Positions 32,819 to 43,429 of a stretch of DNA of 64,000 nt are shown here, one piece after another; position 1 is the stretch's first letter; each line of letters starts with the position of its first letter. Location of the stretch: NCBI GenBank assembly GCA_034231615.1, contig CM067322.1:65067349-65131348 (forward strand), read 5' to 3'. Source of the stretch: Meghimatium bilineatum (Eukaryota; Mollusca; Gastropoda; Stylommatophora; Philomycidae). Position numbers and translations under genes: made by a program. Below the pieces are notes generated by a model. That model was not told the DNA's origin and ran no database searches. It was given only the letters and a program-made list of their open reading frames with translations.

Positions 32819-33076
32819 TGAGCTATTTCATCCAATGATCTTCTCTGAGCTGAAGTCTGCTGAAAACCCATTCCTGTACCTCTGGGAGAAAATTAACCCT
32901 TTTATCTGCAGGATGCTTTGAGAGTGCAAGAAAATCATGACAAAATCTCATCTAGAAATAATATGTCCATTTTGTAGCATTGCAACCCACAGGTACATTG
33001 AGTACAGCAGTCATCTGGTGCTTGCATAAACTGTGGAAAACCTTAGATAATAACAATAACAATAAGACCCAAAAAC

Positions 33077-33207
33077 ATTTAGATCGTAGGGGTGCCACAC
33101 TGGTGAAATCAGTAAAAGAACGCTCTCCAAATATCTCTATCCATAGCCACTTGGAGGGGTGTAGACAAAATCATGCCCAAACCATTCCTTGATGTTGTCA
33201 ATCCAGG
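33077..33207 (-). pseudogene. LINE tail fragment
   Basis: Frames on the minus strand give WIDNIKEWFGHDFVYT and MDRDIWRAFF, then CACCCCTACGATC. This is the same 3' end lineage as 62450-62900. Confidence 0.65.
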
Positions 33208-33525
33208 ATTTTCTTTAGTATAAAGGTACGGCAGATCCCATAACAGTGACCTGCTGTCGGAGATGAAGATAGCTTTTCGTTTGCTAAGCTGCAGCAACTA
33301 CAGTATTAGATGGGATGGCCAGTTTCCTTCCTTGCTGTGTTTACCTTCCCCAACTCATGCGTCAGGTATCCATTTACAGCTGGGTCAACTGGAGGAGCTG
33401 TCAGGAGATAAATCTAGCCCCGATTGTTTTGTCCAGATGTTGTTGGAACCCAGCACTGGCACGCTGTAATCCAGTAAGCAAGCTCACTATCAGCTAGGCC
33501 ACCGCATTTCTCTTTAGTATAACCT
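33208..33525 (-). repeat. tRNA-derived SINE family E, copy 1
   Basis: Reading the minus strand: GGCCTAGCTGATAGTGAG (A box), a damaged B box (TGGGTTCCAAC), then the body GCATGAGTTGGGGAAGGTAA and CTGGCCATCCC. It matches the two other family E copies. Confidence 0.75.
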
Positions 33526-33631
33526 CATAAAGAATGCCAGATAAACACCATCCTAGCAGGTTTTTATCATCTTTGAACTGAATAAACCCAGTTTAAAAGT
33601 ATTTTTGAAATACTTTTTTTCTTTTTAATAG

Positions 33632-33913
33632 AAAGGTTTTTACAAGAAGATTGATGCCATCATTGGCGGTTTCCTGTTGGCAAGTATTAACACAAACAGA
33701 ACTAGCAATGGTACAAGTAGCATCGACATTGAGCATGTTCACAATGGTGAATTTTCATCAGCGACAGTAGCCAGTGGGCATATCACTAACGGATCCTCTG
33801 TTGCTGTGACATTGTCTAAATTTGCATTGGGCTCTAATATTGAAAATAACGTAGAAAATAAAGAATTTACAAACCAGAATACAGATGGCAGAAGCAAGGT
33901 CAACTGCAAAGTG
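33632..33913 (+). pseudogene. DNMT1: DNMT1 relic exon 2 seen (DMAP1-binding end and linker)
   Basis: The acceptor is TTTTTAATAG and the donor GTAAGA. It reads KGFYKKIDAIIGGFLLASIN, then a polar Ser/Asn/Thr-rich linker (NRTSNGTSSIDIEHVHNGEF) to KVNCKV. Vertebrate DNMT1 has EEGYLAKVKSLLNK and then an Asn/Gly-rich linker here. Ninety-four codons, phase 0 at both ends, no stop. Confidence 0.75.
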
Positions 33914-33947
33914 GTAAGATAAATGTTTTATTTTTGTGTTTAGTTTT

Positions 33948-34167
33948 CTTCTGCGTTCGTACTCAAACTCCTAAAGTTTAGCAGGATGTAGTTCGGAGAA
34001 TGGAATGCATATGGTCATGGTTTACAGCTTAGCTGTGATGTCTGCGCCTTTCAGCCTAACACATCAGATTTAAGAATAGATTCTGGGTCACTATGATGGG
34101 AAGGGACAGCTAACTCCACACCAAAACCTCCTTAGTTGATTCTTATGACATGATTGGCAGATAAGTG
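33948..34167 (-). repeat. SINE family A copy
   Basis: TTCTGCGTTCGTACTCAAAC and TCTGCGCCTTTCAGCCTAAC; the 5' end is degraded. Confidence 0.8.
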
Positions 34168-34202
34168 TTTCTAATATGGTACATTGCCTTTTTCAACATT
34201 AA

Positions 34203-34456
34203 TTCCTAAAGTCCTGCTGGTTAACAGGACATTGTCTGGAGAGGCGAATAAATTGTGTGATGGTTTACAGCTAGGCTGTATTATCTGCGCCTTCCAGCTC
34301 GGCACGTTTGACTTCAGCATGGTTTTTGGGTCACTATGACCTATGGAATGGGACTGCCAACTCTCTCACACAGACATGACCCCCTTCCCCCCTCCATGCA
34401 TGGAAGATTAGTAATGCTATTCTTTGTTTTCTTTTGGGGAAAGGCAACACGTGTGT
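34203..34456 (-). repeat. SINE family A copy
   Basis: TTATCTGCGCCTTCCAGCTC, CCATGCATGGAAGATTAG and AGGCAACACGTGTG. Confidence 0.75.
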
Positions 34457-34539
34457 ACATTTAACACACTATGTACAAGATCTAGGAGTATTAGTCTAAA
34501 AAATGTACTCAGTGACCACACCAAGAGAATTGTGTTCAT

Positions 34540-34720
34540 ACAGGCCCATATCTGCCCAAACCACTGTTTGACACATGTAGGTCAGTATCTGCCAAAATCA
34601 TTGGTTTTTAAATTCAGGTCTGTAGTTGCCCAAACTGTGGTCTATTTTGCACATACATATCCGTATCTGCCCAAACCGCTGTGGTATGCATATCTATAGC
34701 TGCCCACACCACTGTCTGGT
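34540..34720. repeat. Degenerate 40-47-bp tandem repeat
   Basis: The phrase TATCTGCCCAAACC.CTG recurs about five times with variants (TAGTTGCCCAAACTGTGG, TAGCTGCCCACACCACTG). Confidence 0.65.
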
Positions 34721-34935
34721 ATGCAGATGCTGAACGTAGAAGAAGAAGCTTTTTCAGAGGCTCATAGCTTTCTTCTTGTCTTTACTTATGTACAGTGTGC
34801 AGTTCTGTAAAATATGTTTTGTGTTTTCTGGAACTTGTCCAAAAGGGTACATATCAGTGACACCAACTCCAAACTTCCCGTACATATGTTAGAGTATTTT
34901 CTCAATCTAAACATAGTTTGTTCCTTTCTTCCAAG

Positions 34936-34974
34936 CTTGTAGATAGCATTGTCCTTTTGGCTGCCATGGATGAG
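34936..34974 (+). pseudogene. DNMT1: DNMT1 relic exon 3 seen (small)
   Basis: TTCTTCCAAG precedes, GTGAGC follows. Thirteen codons in phase 0 read LVDSIVLLAAMDE. Assignment rests on splice signals and on phase continuity with both neighbours. The protein itself is too short to recognise alone. Confidence 0.5.
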
Positions 34975-35123
34975 GTGAGCTCCATTCCATGTTAATGGAT
35001 CTTTTGATGATGGACTTCATTTTCAGAATTAAAAATTGTTTCTTTATAACAATTACTACAAAATATGTAAAAATAATCCGACCTTGAAATTGTTTTATAT
35101 ACTATATTACTTTATGTCATCAG

Positions 35124-35295
35124 GATATCGCGGAGACACAGAATGGTAACCAACTATTGAACGGCGTAGGGGAAGTTGATCTGATTGAAGCAGAGATTGA
35201 CACTAACGGAGCAGACAATGGGGATGAAGATGACTTCTAACCACCGGTTAAAAAATTAAAAGGAGGTAGAAAATCCGTAGAGGCACCCACTCGAA
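35124..35295 (+). pseudogene. DNMT1: DNMT1 relic exon 4 seen, with in-frame TAA
   Basis: After TCATCAG it reads DIAETQNGNQLLNGVGEVDL, then an acidic run NGADNGDEDDF, a stop at 35238-35240, and PPVKKLKGGRKSVEAPTR up to GTAAGT. The basic patch after the stop resembles the nuclear-localisation region upstream of the DNMT1 PIP box. The last base pairs with CA of the next exon to make Thr, so the phase is kept. Confidence 0.7.
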
Positions 35296-35365
35296 GTAAG
35301 TATAGAGGATTAATTTAATAAACAACAAATTTGTTCTCATATGTTGTAGAAGAAATGGTTATCGT

Positions 35366-35528
35366 TTCTTCTTTTTCGGCGTTTATTTTCAAACTCCCAC
35401 TGGGTCACTCTTGTAGCAGGACAATGGTCCTACTAGATTTCCAACACGATGTAGTTCAGAGAATGGAAATAAGCTGTGTCGCCTTTTTATGCGTTCCAAT
35501 GGCCCGACACATTTGTCTTTGGCAGTTT
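35366..35528 (-). repeat. SINE family B copy
   Basis: TTCAAACTCCCACTGGGTCA, TAGCAGGACAATGGTCCTAC and AATGGCCCGACACATTTGTC. Confidence 0.88.
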
Positions 35529-35565
35529 GTTTTGGTTCCAAGAAATTTACAGGCCATTGCGCTCG

Positions 35566-35610
35566 GGTGTTGCTGGAGCCCAAAAGAGGAGCAAAGAATA
35601 ACAACACTTG
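35566..35610 (+). repeat. SINE family A 5' fragment
   Basis: GGGTGTTGCTGGAGCCCAAA, then GAGGAGCAAAGAATAACAAC. Confidence 0.7.
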
Positions 35611-35639
35611 AATTGTTGCAGGATGTTTGTACAAAATGT

Positions 35640-35780
35640 TTGATCCTATGTACAATGATGTGGTTTCTCTCCTACTTCCTGTGTACAGTGATGTGGTTTC
35701 TCTCCTTCTTCCTGTGTACAGTGATGTGGTTTCTCTCCTACTTCCTGTGTACAGTGATGTGGTTTCTCTCCTACTTAATC
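35640..35780. repeat. 31-bp tandem repeat, four units
   Basis: The unit is TGTACAGTGATGTGGTTTCT plus CTCCTACTTCC. The first unit differs at three positions. Confidence 0.93.
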
Positions 35781-36002
35781 ACCCCTTTCCCCGGGCGCCT
35801 GAGAAAAAAAAATACACAAAAACGCTCCACCTTATCTGAGTTATTTTGACACAAATACGGCATAAAATTATGTTTTGTTATATCATTAACTTACCTTATG
35901 CTGTACGCTGTTCTTGCAAGTCGAAATACCAAAAAATTGGTTTCTGGGGTAACCATATTTAGTGTAAATCCTAAAGTATCGAGCTACTGGGTTCTAAGGG
36001 TA

Positions 36003-36068
36003 AGCATGGCATCTGGGTCACTTTGACCCCATATGAGATGGGACAACCAACTCCTACGTGTTTAATCA
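36003..36068 (-). repeat. SINE family A internal fragment
   Basis: AGCATGGCATCTGGGTCACT and ATATGAGATGGGACAACCAA, only the centre of the element. Confidence 0.7.
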
Positions 36069-36085
36069 CTTTTTAAAAATATTTT

Positions 36086-36697
36086 TTATTTCCAGACTAA
36101 TGTAATATGGACTGAACAAACTAATCAAACGTGAAGAAATCACATACAATGTCCGCTCGTTTAAAACTATGGACATACAATGTTTTTATTTTAAAAACTG
36201 ACACGTGGCACCTCTGATACATATTGTTTTTGTGTTTTTCAATGAATAAACGAACATTCTATAACATAACAACTAAAACATAAAAACAGCAATTAAAACA
36301 TGTAGATATCACTTTTTATGACGATCACTTGCCAATGCTACACTACATTTGATCACTTGCCAATGCTACACTACATTTGATCACTTGCCAATGCTACACT
36401 ACATTTGATAGTAAAATATGTGGTCGAAAATGGACAAATTCATTTCAGAAATTTGTTGTCAAAAATTAGCCGGCTTTTTTCCTTCTTGCAATCGTAATGT
36501 GTAAAGGAATTTGACCTTTAGGCTGTGACATATTTCTTTCTAGCTTCGTGTGGCGGGAATTCTACATCATATAAGCTTTACTTTGTGTGATTCCATGCTG
36601 ATGATTTAGGGCATAGCAATGGGGGTGAATGGAGACGCCTACCGACCCAAGTTGCATAATGACGTCGGGGCTATAACCACCTATAGAGCCTGTAAGG
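36086..36697. mobile_element. Non-autonomous piggyBac-like element (MITE), 5'-truncated
   Basis: Homologous to 46920-47482 over most of its length (ACGTGGCACC.CTGATACATA, GCTTCGTGTGGCGGGAATT, CATATAAGCTTTACTT.GTG). It ends in CCTGTAAGG followed by TTAA (36698-36701), and the inverted end reads CCTTACAGGCTCTATAGG. The left end is lost. It contains a three-unit 28-bp tandem repeat (GATCACTTGCCAATGCTACA..., 36326-36409). No coding capacity. Confidence 0.7.
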
Positions 36698-36761
36698 TTA
36701 ATTAGGTGTAATTGCTTAGTGGCATCAGAAAATATGTATATGTTTTATCTATACTCTACAG

Positions 36762-36841
36762 CACCTGCTCGGACTTCAGGTCGTCTCGCCTCTAAGACTC
36801 CTGATGACAAACAGCCCACAATTATGTCAGTTTTCTGGAAG
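36762..36841 (+). pseudogene. DNMT1: DNMT1 relic exon 5 seen (PCNA-binding PIP box)
   Basis: TCTACAG / GTGAGT borders. After completing a Thr codon it reads PARTSGRLASKTPDDK then QPTIMSVFWK. QPTIMSVF fits the PIP-box form Qxx(h)xx(F/H)(F/Y), at the place where vertebrate DNMT1 has QTTITSHF. This motif recruits DNMT1 to PCNA at replication forks. The exon ends in phase 0, but the next recognisable exon begins with one spare base, so an exon or base is missing between them. Confidence 0.78.
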
Positions 36842-37014
36842 GTGAGTTACTTGAACGTACATGATTATTATTGACTTTCTTTACTGCCAAAACGTTTGCA
36901 TTAGTTTGATTTTAAAAAATTCAAGTAAATAGAAAACTGCAGTAAAATTGTGCACCAATTGGTAAGTAAATATATTTAAAAAAATTAAATAGCAGTTTAC
37001 GTGGAACAATCACT

Positions 37015-37240
37015 GTTTGATTTTGTGGTTCCTATTCTGTGTTTGATTGATTGATTTGGTGGTTCCTATTCTGTTTGTTTGATTGATTTGGTGGTTCCTA
37101 TTCTGTTTGTTTGATTGATTTGGTGGTTCCTATTCTGTGTTTGTTTGATTGATTTGGTGGTTCCTATTCTGTGTTTGATTGATTGATTTGGTGGTTCCTA
37201 TTCTGTGTTTGTTTGATTGATTTGGTAGTTCCTATTCTAT
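37015..37240. repeat. 27-35-bp tandem repeat, seven units
   Basis: The core is TTTGGTGGTTCCTATTCTGT followed by variable numbers of GTTT and GATT. Confidence 0.93.
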
Positions 37241-37934
37241 CAAATATTTTCACTTGATCAGGGTGTACTTTACCCTTTTGTTTGTTTTCAGTAGTTTTTT
37301 TCACAAGGTCACAAAAATAGATATAATCAGTAATGAGACAATCAGACGGCAGGTGGGTATAACATGAGTGCGGAACTTCATCAGAAAACAGCAGGTCAAA
37401 TGGTTCTGACATGCTACTAGTTACTAATACCATCCGAAAAGTGACGCTGTTTAAATATAGTGGGCTTAAAGTTAGAGAGGCACCCATGAAAATATGGACA
37501 GCATAAATAGAAGAGGTTTTTAAAACCACTTGTTTTTAGAAAGCTCACGGGTCTGTTCCAGATCTCGTCTGTTCCTGTATATCAGGGCTCCATTGAGGCA
37601 GCAAGAAATTAAGGTTATATGAAAATATAAATGATTGGGATATATTATGAATAGCATTAATTGAGTTACATTCTTCCCAAAATGCAGTATTACTTATGAG
37701 CACTAAACTTCCTCACAATTCTGAGCAAGTTGACATGATGCCGCCATGGGCACCTCTAAAGACTCTGAAATGTCTCTCGTCCGTTGTTATCTTTGCCTTG
37801 TTACCAGCAACTATGCCTTCCATTACTAGTTTTCTCATGCTATTACGTCTCTTTATATAACCAAAATAAACTTCAGCTTTCATGTTGTGATGTTGATCAA
37901 GATTTGACCCTTATCTACATTTAACGTTCTTTAC
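37241..37934. other. Intronic stretch without recognised features
   Basis: A minus-strand frame at 37164-37529 is open for 121 codons but shows no known motif. Confidence 0.4.
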
Positions 37935-38096
37935 ATTGATTTGTCTTTCTCTGTGCATGGACCAAGAAGACGATGGACCAGCGACATCGAAGAATGTATG
38001 CACATGTCTCTGGCCAATGCAGTCCTGCTTGCCCGGGATAGAGAAGCGCTCAGAGTATCCACGATGAACACATCGTTCTGAGAAGAATATCTCACT
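37935..38096 (+). pseudogene. LINE ORF2 C-terminal tail
   Basis: GPRRRWTSDIEECMHMSLAN and AVLLARDREALRVSTMNTSF-stop. The pattern RRRWxxDIEE..xxxLAxA..LARDRE is the classical end of non-LTR polyproteins. Confidence 0.82.
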
Positions 38097-38221
38097 TGAT
38101 AAATAATATGCTTGCTCTGTCCAGATGTAATTTAGCGTGACTGCTTTTGCATTGATATTTTATTATTGATATTACTTGTTTGAAACTACTTTCTACTGAA
38201 ACATTCATAATTTCCAAGCAG

Positions 38222-38383
38222 GCCCAAGTTGGAACCAAAGAAAGGTCAAGAAATAGTTGCTAATGATGTTCAAGCCAAGGAGATGACTGAATGTGACTAG
38301 TGTCCTGATGAGAGCGATGATAAGGAAAACAGTCCCAAGAGGGCCAAACTAGAAGATGAAAATAATATCAACCAACAAGAAAG
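38222..38383 (+). pseudogene. DNMT1: DNMT1 relic exon 6 seen, with in-frame TAG
   Basis: AAGCAG / GTAAGC borders. It reads PKLEPKKGQEIVANDVQAKE, MTECD, stop (38298-38300), then CPDESDDKENSPKRAKLEDE and NNINQQ. This is the charged, Lys/Glu-rich linker between the PIP box and RFTS domain. Its last two bases join the next exon to form Arg. Confidence 0.65.
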
Positions 38384-38689
38384 GTAAGCTGATTTTTAAA
38401 TTAATTACAATCTGACATATGACTCAGCATAGATTATGTTAACTGCATGTAGAGTGCCTGGTCTCGCCAGTGACATACCAGAACAACCACCATGCAACAA
38501 CAAATCCCTAGTAGATAACGTGTATGTCGTGAATAGTATTATTTTTCTCGAATAATAATAAATGCTTCCTTTTGGGAAAAACATAAAACCTATACGCCCC
38601 CTTAACACAACTATGCTTATACTCACCGGTATCACCTTAGTTGAGGGAGACCTGTACTTTTGTCAGAAAATCTGTCAATTTATCAGTGG

Positions 38690-38891
38690 AATGTCGAGCT
38701 ATCTGCTTGCAGCTAAAGGTATTATTTCATCATCATCATGTATCAAGAGGTATAAGCTCGCAGCTAAAGGTATTATTTCATCATCATCATGTGTCAAGAG
38801 CTATCTGCTCGCAGCTATAGGTATTATTTCATCATCATCATGTGTCAAGAGGTATGTGCTCGCAGCTAAAGGTATTATTTCATCATCATCA
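38690..38891 (+). repeat. About 57-bp tandem repeat, four units
   Basis: The unit contains GCAGCTAAAGGTATTATTTC and ATCATCATCATGTGTCAAGA. It lies in an intron. Confidence 0.92.
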
Positions 38892-38956
38892 TCTGTTTGT
38901 TTCCCCTCCCACTTGTAATCTTTTACTTCATGTTATGAACTGTTTCTTATTTACAG

Positions 38957-39074
38957 AAATTCTACAGTGTTGACTTTAAGTCATACGAAAGCTCTCCCAG
39001 AAAGATGTAATGAATGTTTGAAGTACATGGACGATCAGGAACTGAAGTTATTTCCTGGTGATTCTGAAGATGCT
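38957..39074 (+). pseudogene. DNMT1: DNMT1 relic exon 7 seen (start of RFTS)
   Basis: TTACAG / GTAAGT. It reads NSTVLTLSHTKALPERCNEC then LKYMDDQELKLFPGDSEDA. The RCxxCxxYxDDxxLK signature is the zinc-site start of the RFTS domain (vertebrate RCIQCGQYLDDPDLK), here with both cysteines. Phase 0 at the donor. Confidence 0.88.
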
Positions 39075-39484
39075 GTAAGTTGTGTTGCTCATTTGTTTGT
39101 ATCTGTGGTCAGTTAAGAAAAATTTGTCTCTTCCTTTTTTTCCTTGCATCGTTCCTTGAAGGATCATTGTAGCAAGGTTAGAAGGTAATAGTCACGTCCA
39201 TAAAAGTATTTTTTTTTCCATTGTGCACACATTAGGCCTGCTGTCCACTAGAAGCGACTTTTGTGTAAACGAGAGACGGATCTGAATGTAAAGAATGCTA
39301 CAGAACAGTGTCCTTTGTAAGTGACCGTGAGCGACTAATTTCTTACTTTTCCAGAGGCCATGGTTTCGTAACACGCTTTGCATTTGGCTCAGTTATGGGT
39401 GTACTCTAGTAATTGCTTGATCTCATTGCTTTCATTAGACGGCAGGCCTTACTTAAGCTAAAATGATTATTTGTAGTCGGGCAA

Positions 39485-39738
39485 GTGTTGCCGGACTCAA
39501 AAGGGGAACAGAGAGTACCAACACTAAGGCCTGCCATGCATGTTGTAGGAAGTGACTAAGAGGATTTTGTGAGTTGAATTTACTGTTTCATAAACGATCC
39601 AATGTTATACTGAAGTTGGATGTGCTGGGCTGACAGGCACAGATATTGTAGTCAAGCTGCAAACTATGGTACAACTCATTCCATCCTCTGAACTGCAGCC
39701 TGTTATATGCAGGAGTTTGAGAACAAGCTCAGAAAAAA
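39485..39738 (+). repeat. SINE family A, diverged full length
   Basis: GTGTTGCCGGACTCAAAAGG, CTGACAGGCACAGATATTGT and GCAGGAGTTTGAGAACAAGC. Confidence 0.82.
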
Positions 39739-39761
39739 TTTTGTAGTTGTGACATACAGTC

Positions 39762-39905
39762 TTCTTCTTCTTTCGAACTCTGGTAACCAACACAAAAGTG
39801 CATGTGATTTCCGCCGGGAAGCATGAAGTACGTTGTAGTACTAATTTACGGCATAACTGAGTTATTTGCACCTTGGAAGGTCCTGCACATCCGATTTCGT
39901 CATGT
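39762..39905 (-). repeat. Family C retroposon 3' end, fragment C5
   Basis: Begins TTCTTCTTTCGAACTCTGG (reversed tail), then GTGATTTCCGCCGGGA and GCACATCCGATTTCGTCATG, matching the last 140 bases of copies C2 and C3. Confidence 0.72.
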
Positions 39906-39938
39906 ACCATGCAGTGAATTTTTCATTTTCTCTCTTAA

Positions 39939-42204
39939 CCCTATCACTCCTATGAGATTTCCCAATTGTCAATCCCCCATCCCTAACACAAGGGGCATAA
40001 CTCCTCCAATTTGTTGATATGATGATATTAAAAATGCATTTTCTTTAAAACTGTCTGTCCTATCACACTCAGACTTGGCAGATAAACAGAAAAATGAACA
40101 GTCTCACAGGAAACTATACCAACAATAATCTAACACTTATACATTCCAAAAAATAAACTGTTAAAGTTAGAATTATGAGGTGAAAAAAATTTGTAACTTA
40201 CATTTTCAGCACAGGAAAAGTATCTGGACTCATCAGTAGTCAATTTGTTAATGTTGCATGATACTGGGAGAAACATTCTCCCTTGCCCAGCCAAATCTGA
40301 CACAAACTACAACCATAGACGGTCTCATGTGCCCTGTTTCTGCTTCCATGCTGCCGGTTCTTCACACACCAGAAACATGCCCTTTTGTTCCCTACCATAC
40401 GAATAAGCCTGTGCTCAAGCAGGTTATTGTTACCGACACCCGAAGTTGCAGCATGATTGGTGGGAGCCTTCCTTTTCTTCGATATGTTGCCACTTAAGAA
40501 AGCTGAGCTCAAACTCAATCGGAAGGCTATCTGCGCAACATTCTTTTCCTTCGGGTGGGGTCGATGGGAACAAGAGTGAAGGATGGAGCTGTTGATGATG
40601 GCAGTTTGCAGGAGGAAGCGAAACATGTACCTCCACCATTTGACAGATTTCCTGCCCACAGGGTAATAGGAACAGAGTTGGTCAAATCTGTCTACTCCTC
40701 CCATAGACTGATTATAAACAGCCACCGGGGATGGTATCTGCAAATCTATTTTGCCGTGTGGGGTACGACGTGCCACAGTTGTGAGACCTGGTGTTGTGTT
40801 TGTACTCAGAATGGATACAAATCTCTTGTCTCTCCAAACAGTGGCCACTGTGTTACCTTGCTGCCTATACTGCACATCACCTCGCTTCATAGATTTGGTA
40901 CTCTTAGGTTTGAAAGCATCTGGCCATCCCTTGCGATTTGGCCGTATCGTGGAACATGAGTATGATTTGTTTTGCAACAGATCATTTGCCAGCTGAACAG
41001 ATGAAAAATAATTGTCATAAAAAATATGGTGATTCTTTCCAAAGAAAGGCCGACATAATTTAGTGACAACATAATGTCCAGATCCATGTGGCATTGGTTC
41101 CAGAACTTTGCCAACATAGACATCAAAGTCTAACAGATAACCTGTTGCAGAGTCGGCCGCACACCAGACCTTGATCCCCCATGGGTGTGGCTTACCCTTG
41201 ATGTACTGCTTGAAGGAAAGACGACCATTGTAAGCTATCATAGCTTCATCAATGCTTATGTTCTTTCCAGGAGAAAAAACAGAAGCAATATTCCCTTTGA
41301 CCATATCCAGAAATGGTCTGACTTTATATAGGGGATCATAATCTTTGTGGCCTTTGGGATGCTGCCTAGAAGAATCATTCAGATGAAAATATTGAGATAT
41401 TTTCTCAAATCTATTTTTCCCCAAGCATGATGATATACCTAGAACATTGAGCCTGTCATCTGTACTCCATACATGCTATACTCAGGCAATACATGTATGC
41501 CCATCACGATGTAAATATGGAAAAAAAGTTTTATTTCGCCGGCAGTTACGGGTGACCAGTACTTGTCTTCTTTTCCTGCTAGTTCTTGACGCTGTGTTGC
41601 GTACAAATTGGTCTGATCTGCTGCAAATTGATAAAACTCCTCATTGACGATGAGACTAAAGTAATCAAAAGGAGTAGCATTCGCATCAAGATCATGCACA
41701 GGGCCAACGTTTTCAATAAAGTTCTCGACTTCCACAGGAAAAATTTTGTCACTCCAGCCGTCATTCATGACGCTACTATTAGTGTCGCTAATTTCGTCCT
41801 CGTGGTCCGAATCACTATCGAAATCGAATATAGGAACTTCAACGTCGCTTTCAACATCTTCTACAGCATGTAAATCACATGCATCGTGCATATCACCATC
41901 GCAACTGCGGCCGGTCACATCAGTATACATACGAATAATATCTTCCATTTCAAAAACTAGGTCTAAAATTTCGCTACGTCTAAATAATTCGTATAAATAC
42001 AGTCTTACGTCCTTTCGCTCCGATTGAAAAACTAAAAAGGACGCTGAACCACAGATCTGCGCAATGGTCGTGTTTTTGAATAGATCCGGTGGAAACTAAA
42101 AATGTACTATCGATCGCAACGGAACACGTAAAAAAAAGCGACTCCGCGCCGCTCCAGGTGTCAGCACATAGAAGCGACTCCGCGCCGCTCTAAGGGCGAA
42201 TCGG
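39939..42204 (-). mobile_element. piggyBac element 2 with TTAA target duplication
   Basis: Both sides carry TTAA (39935-39938 and 42205-42208). The ends CCCTATCACTCCTATGAG (left) and CCGATTCGCCCTTAGAGC (right, inverted) are imperfect terminal repeats sharing CC..AT.C.CCTA.GAG. Inside the right end, the 17-mer GCGACTCCGCGCCGCTC occurs twice (about 42139 and 42173). The 2266-bp size and single transposase gene fit an almost complete autonomous element, inserted in the intron between DNMT1 exons 7 and 8. Confidence 0.85.
40240..41948 (-). pseudogene. piggyBac-family transposase with one frameshift
   Basis: N-terminal frame 41439-41948 (169 residues: acidic DFDSDSDHEDEISDTNSS, then FFHIYIVMGIHVLPEYSMY) and C-terminal frame 40240-41424 (394 residues). 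The triad is visible as NISIDEAMIAYNG, HIFYDNYFSSVQL and QSMGGVDRFDQL, and the Cys-rich finger as CFWCVKNRQ and YGCSLCQIW. The two frames overlap in sense if one base was lost near 41468, where the family has Tyr-Trp-Ser. No other lesion was noticed, so inactivation looks recent. Sequence differs strongly from the transposase at 22082-23893. Confidence 0.88.
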
Positions 42205-42264
42205 TTAATTAATAATTGCATCCCTAGAATTCCTGAAAACTGTCTCTAATTTTTTACTTGGTAT

Positions 42265-42360
42265 ATGCTGAAGTTGGATGTGTCAGGCCGAAAGGTGCAG
42301 TCAATCTGTAAACCATGACAACATTCTTTTCTCCAGAGTACATGCTACTAATCTGCAGTT
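42265..42360 (+). repeat. SINE family A 3' half
   Basis: ATGCTGAAGTTGGATGTGTC, GTAAACCATGACAACATTC and CTAATCTGCAG. Confidence 0.75.
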
Positions 42361-42369
42361 CACTTGCTA

Positions 42370-42690
42370 TTATATTTCTATTGGCCTATGTGTATTTGAC
42401 GCCAACAGGAACATCTCACGGCAGTGGTGAGACATCACAAAACTTGTGTGGTTTGGCCATGAGGCAGGATTTCCTTTCCAAAATTATCTTGAAGGGAACA
42501 GCTGATGGTTGATGAAGAAGAGGTGGTAAGAGGAAAGTATGGATTGATAATATTAAAGACTGGACAAGATTAAGATTCTTCACCTAAACAAAGAACAGAG
42601 AAGCAAGGCAAAATTTTTCTGTTGACATTTCAAGAGTGGCACAGCTATATTTCAAGAGTCTCAACTCTACGACCCTGAAGGGTTATGGAT
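42370..42690 (+). pseudogene. LINE ORF2 C-terminal tail
   Basis: LAMRQDFLSKIILKGTADG, two stops, RRGGKRKVWIDNIKDWT, then CCCTGAAGGGTTATGG near the end. The lineage is that of 3104-3275 and 62450-62900. Confidence 0.75.
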
Positions 42691-42701
42691 ATGATCATGA
42701 T

Positions 42702-42905
42702 GTGTATTGCCAGGTCTGAAAAAGGGATCAAAGAAATAACACTGCCACTTACCATGCGTAGTGTAAGTGGTAACTAAGGATGTTTTGGTATGGACTGACT
42801 TCCTCATTCAATAAGTTGTCTTTGACCAAAAATGTCATGCGGAAGTTTGATGTGTTGGGCCAAAAATGCATGGATAGTGTAGCTTTAAACCATGATGTGA
42901 TATAT
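42702..42905 (+). repeat. SINE family A, diverged
   Basis: GTGTATTGCCAGGTCTGAAA, GTAACTAAGGATGTTTTGGT and GATGTGTTGGGCC. Confidence 0.65.
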
Positions 42906-43038
42906 TTCATCTAGTAATTTAAAAACGAATCCCGAAGATTGATGTTTATAGCTAATTTTGTCTCTCATACACATAATAGATCTATTGTAATGTCTGTGGC
43001 GGGAAATGTCAGGCTAATGTTGGTTTTACTATTTCTAG

Positions 43039-43148
43039 GTTGAAGAGTTCATTGCCCTCACTGATCCAAAGTTGTCATTGTTTACTGGTAACGAAGACTT
43101 TGATAAAATAACGGAAGACCGGCCACTACATAAAATCACAAACTTCAG
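43039..43148 (+). pseudogene. DNMT1: DNMT1 relic exon 8 seen (RFTS)
   Basis: TTTCTAG / GTAAGT. VEEFIALTDPKLSLFTGNED then FDKITEDRPLHKITNF. It aligns with the vertebrate RFTS stretch EPQMLTNEKLSIFDANES..LPQHKLTCF. Phase is continuous with exons 7 and 9. Confidence 0.85.
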
Positions 43149-43230
43149 GTAAGTCTCCCTCTTTTTTTTTTGAACGTTCAAAAATTATTTGTCTCCTTCC
43201 TTGTTCTCCTATCGGAGTCAGAAGCTGATA

Positions 43231-43390
43231 TCTTCTTTTTTCAGCATTCATTTTAACTCATGCTGGTTCTCTCTTATAGCAGGACAATGATCCTACAAGA
43301 TTTCCAGCAGGGTGTAGTCCGGAAAATGAAAATGCATTGTGTCGCCGTTTTATTTGCGCCAATGGCAGACACATCCCGTCTTCGGCGGAG
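43231..43390 (-). repeat. SINE family B copy (inverted partner of next)
   Basis: TCTTATAGCAGGACAATGAT and CCAGCAGGGTGTAGTCCGGA, ending near CACATCCCGTCTTCGGCGG. Confidence 0.88.
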
Positions 43391-43429
43391 GACACACATT
43401 AAGAAAGCTAACAGAAAGCATAGCAAACT

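Noticed and set aside
40258-40959. Plus-strand ORFs overlapping the second piggyBac
   Set aside because: Antisense shadows of the transposase, which has clear catalytic motifs on the minus strand.
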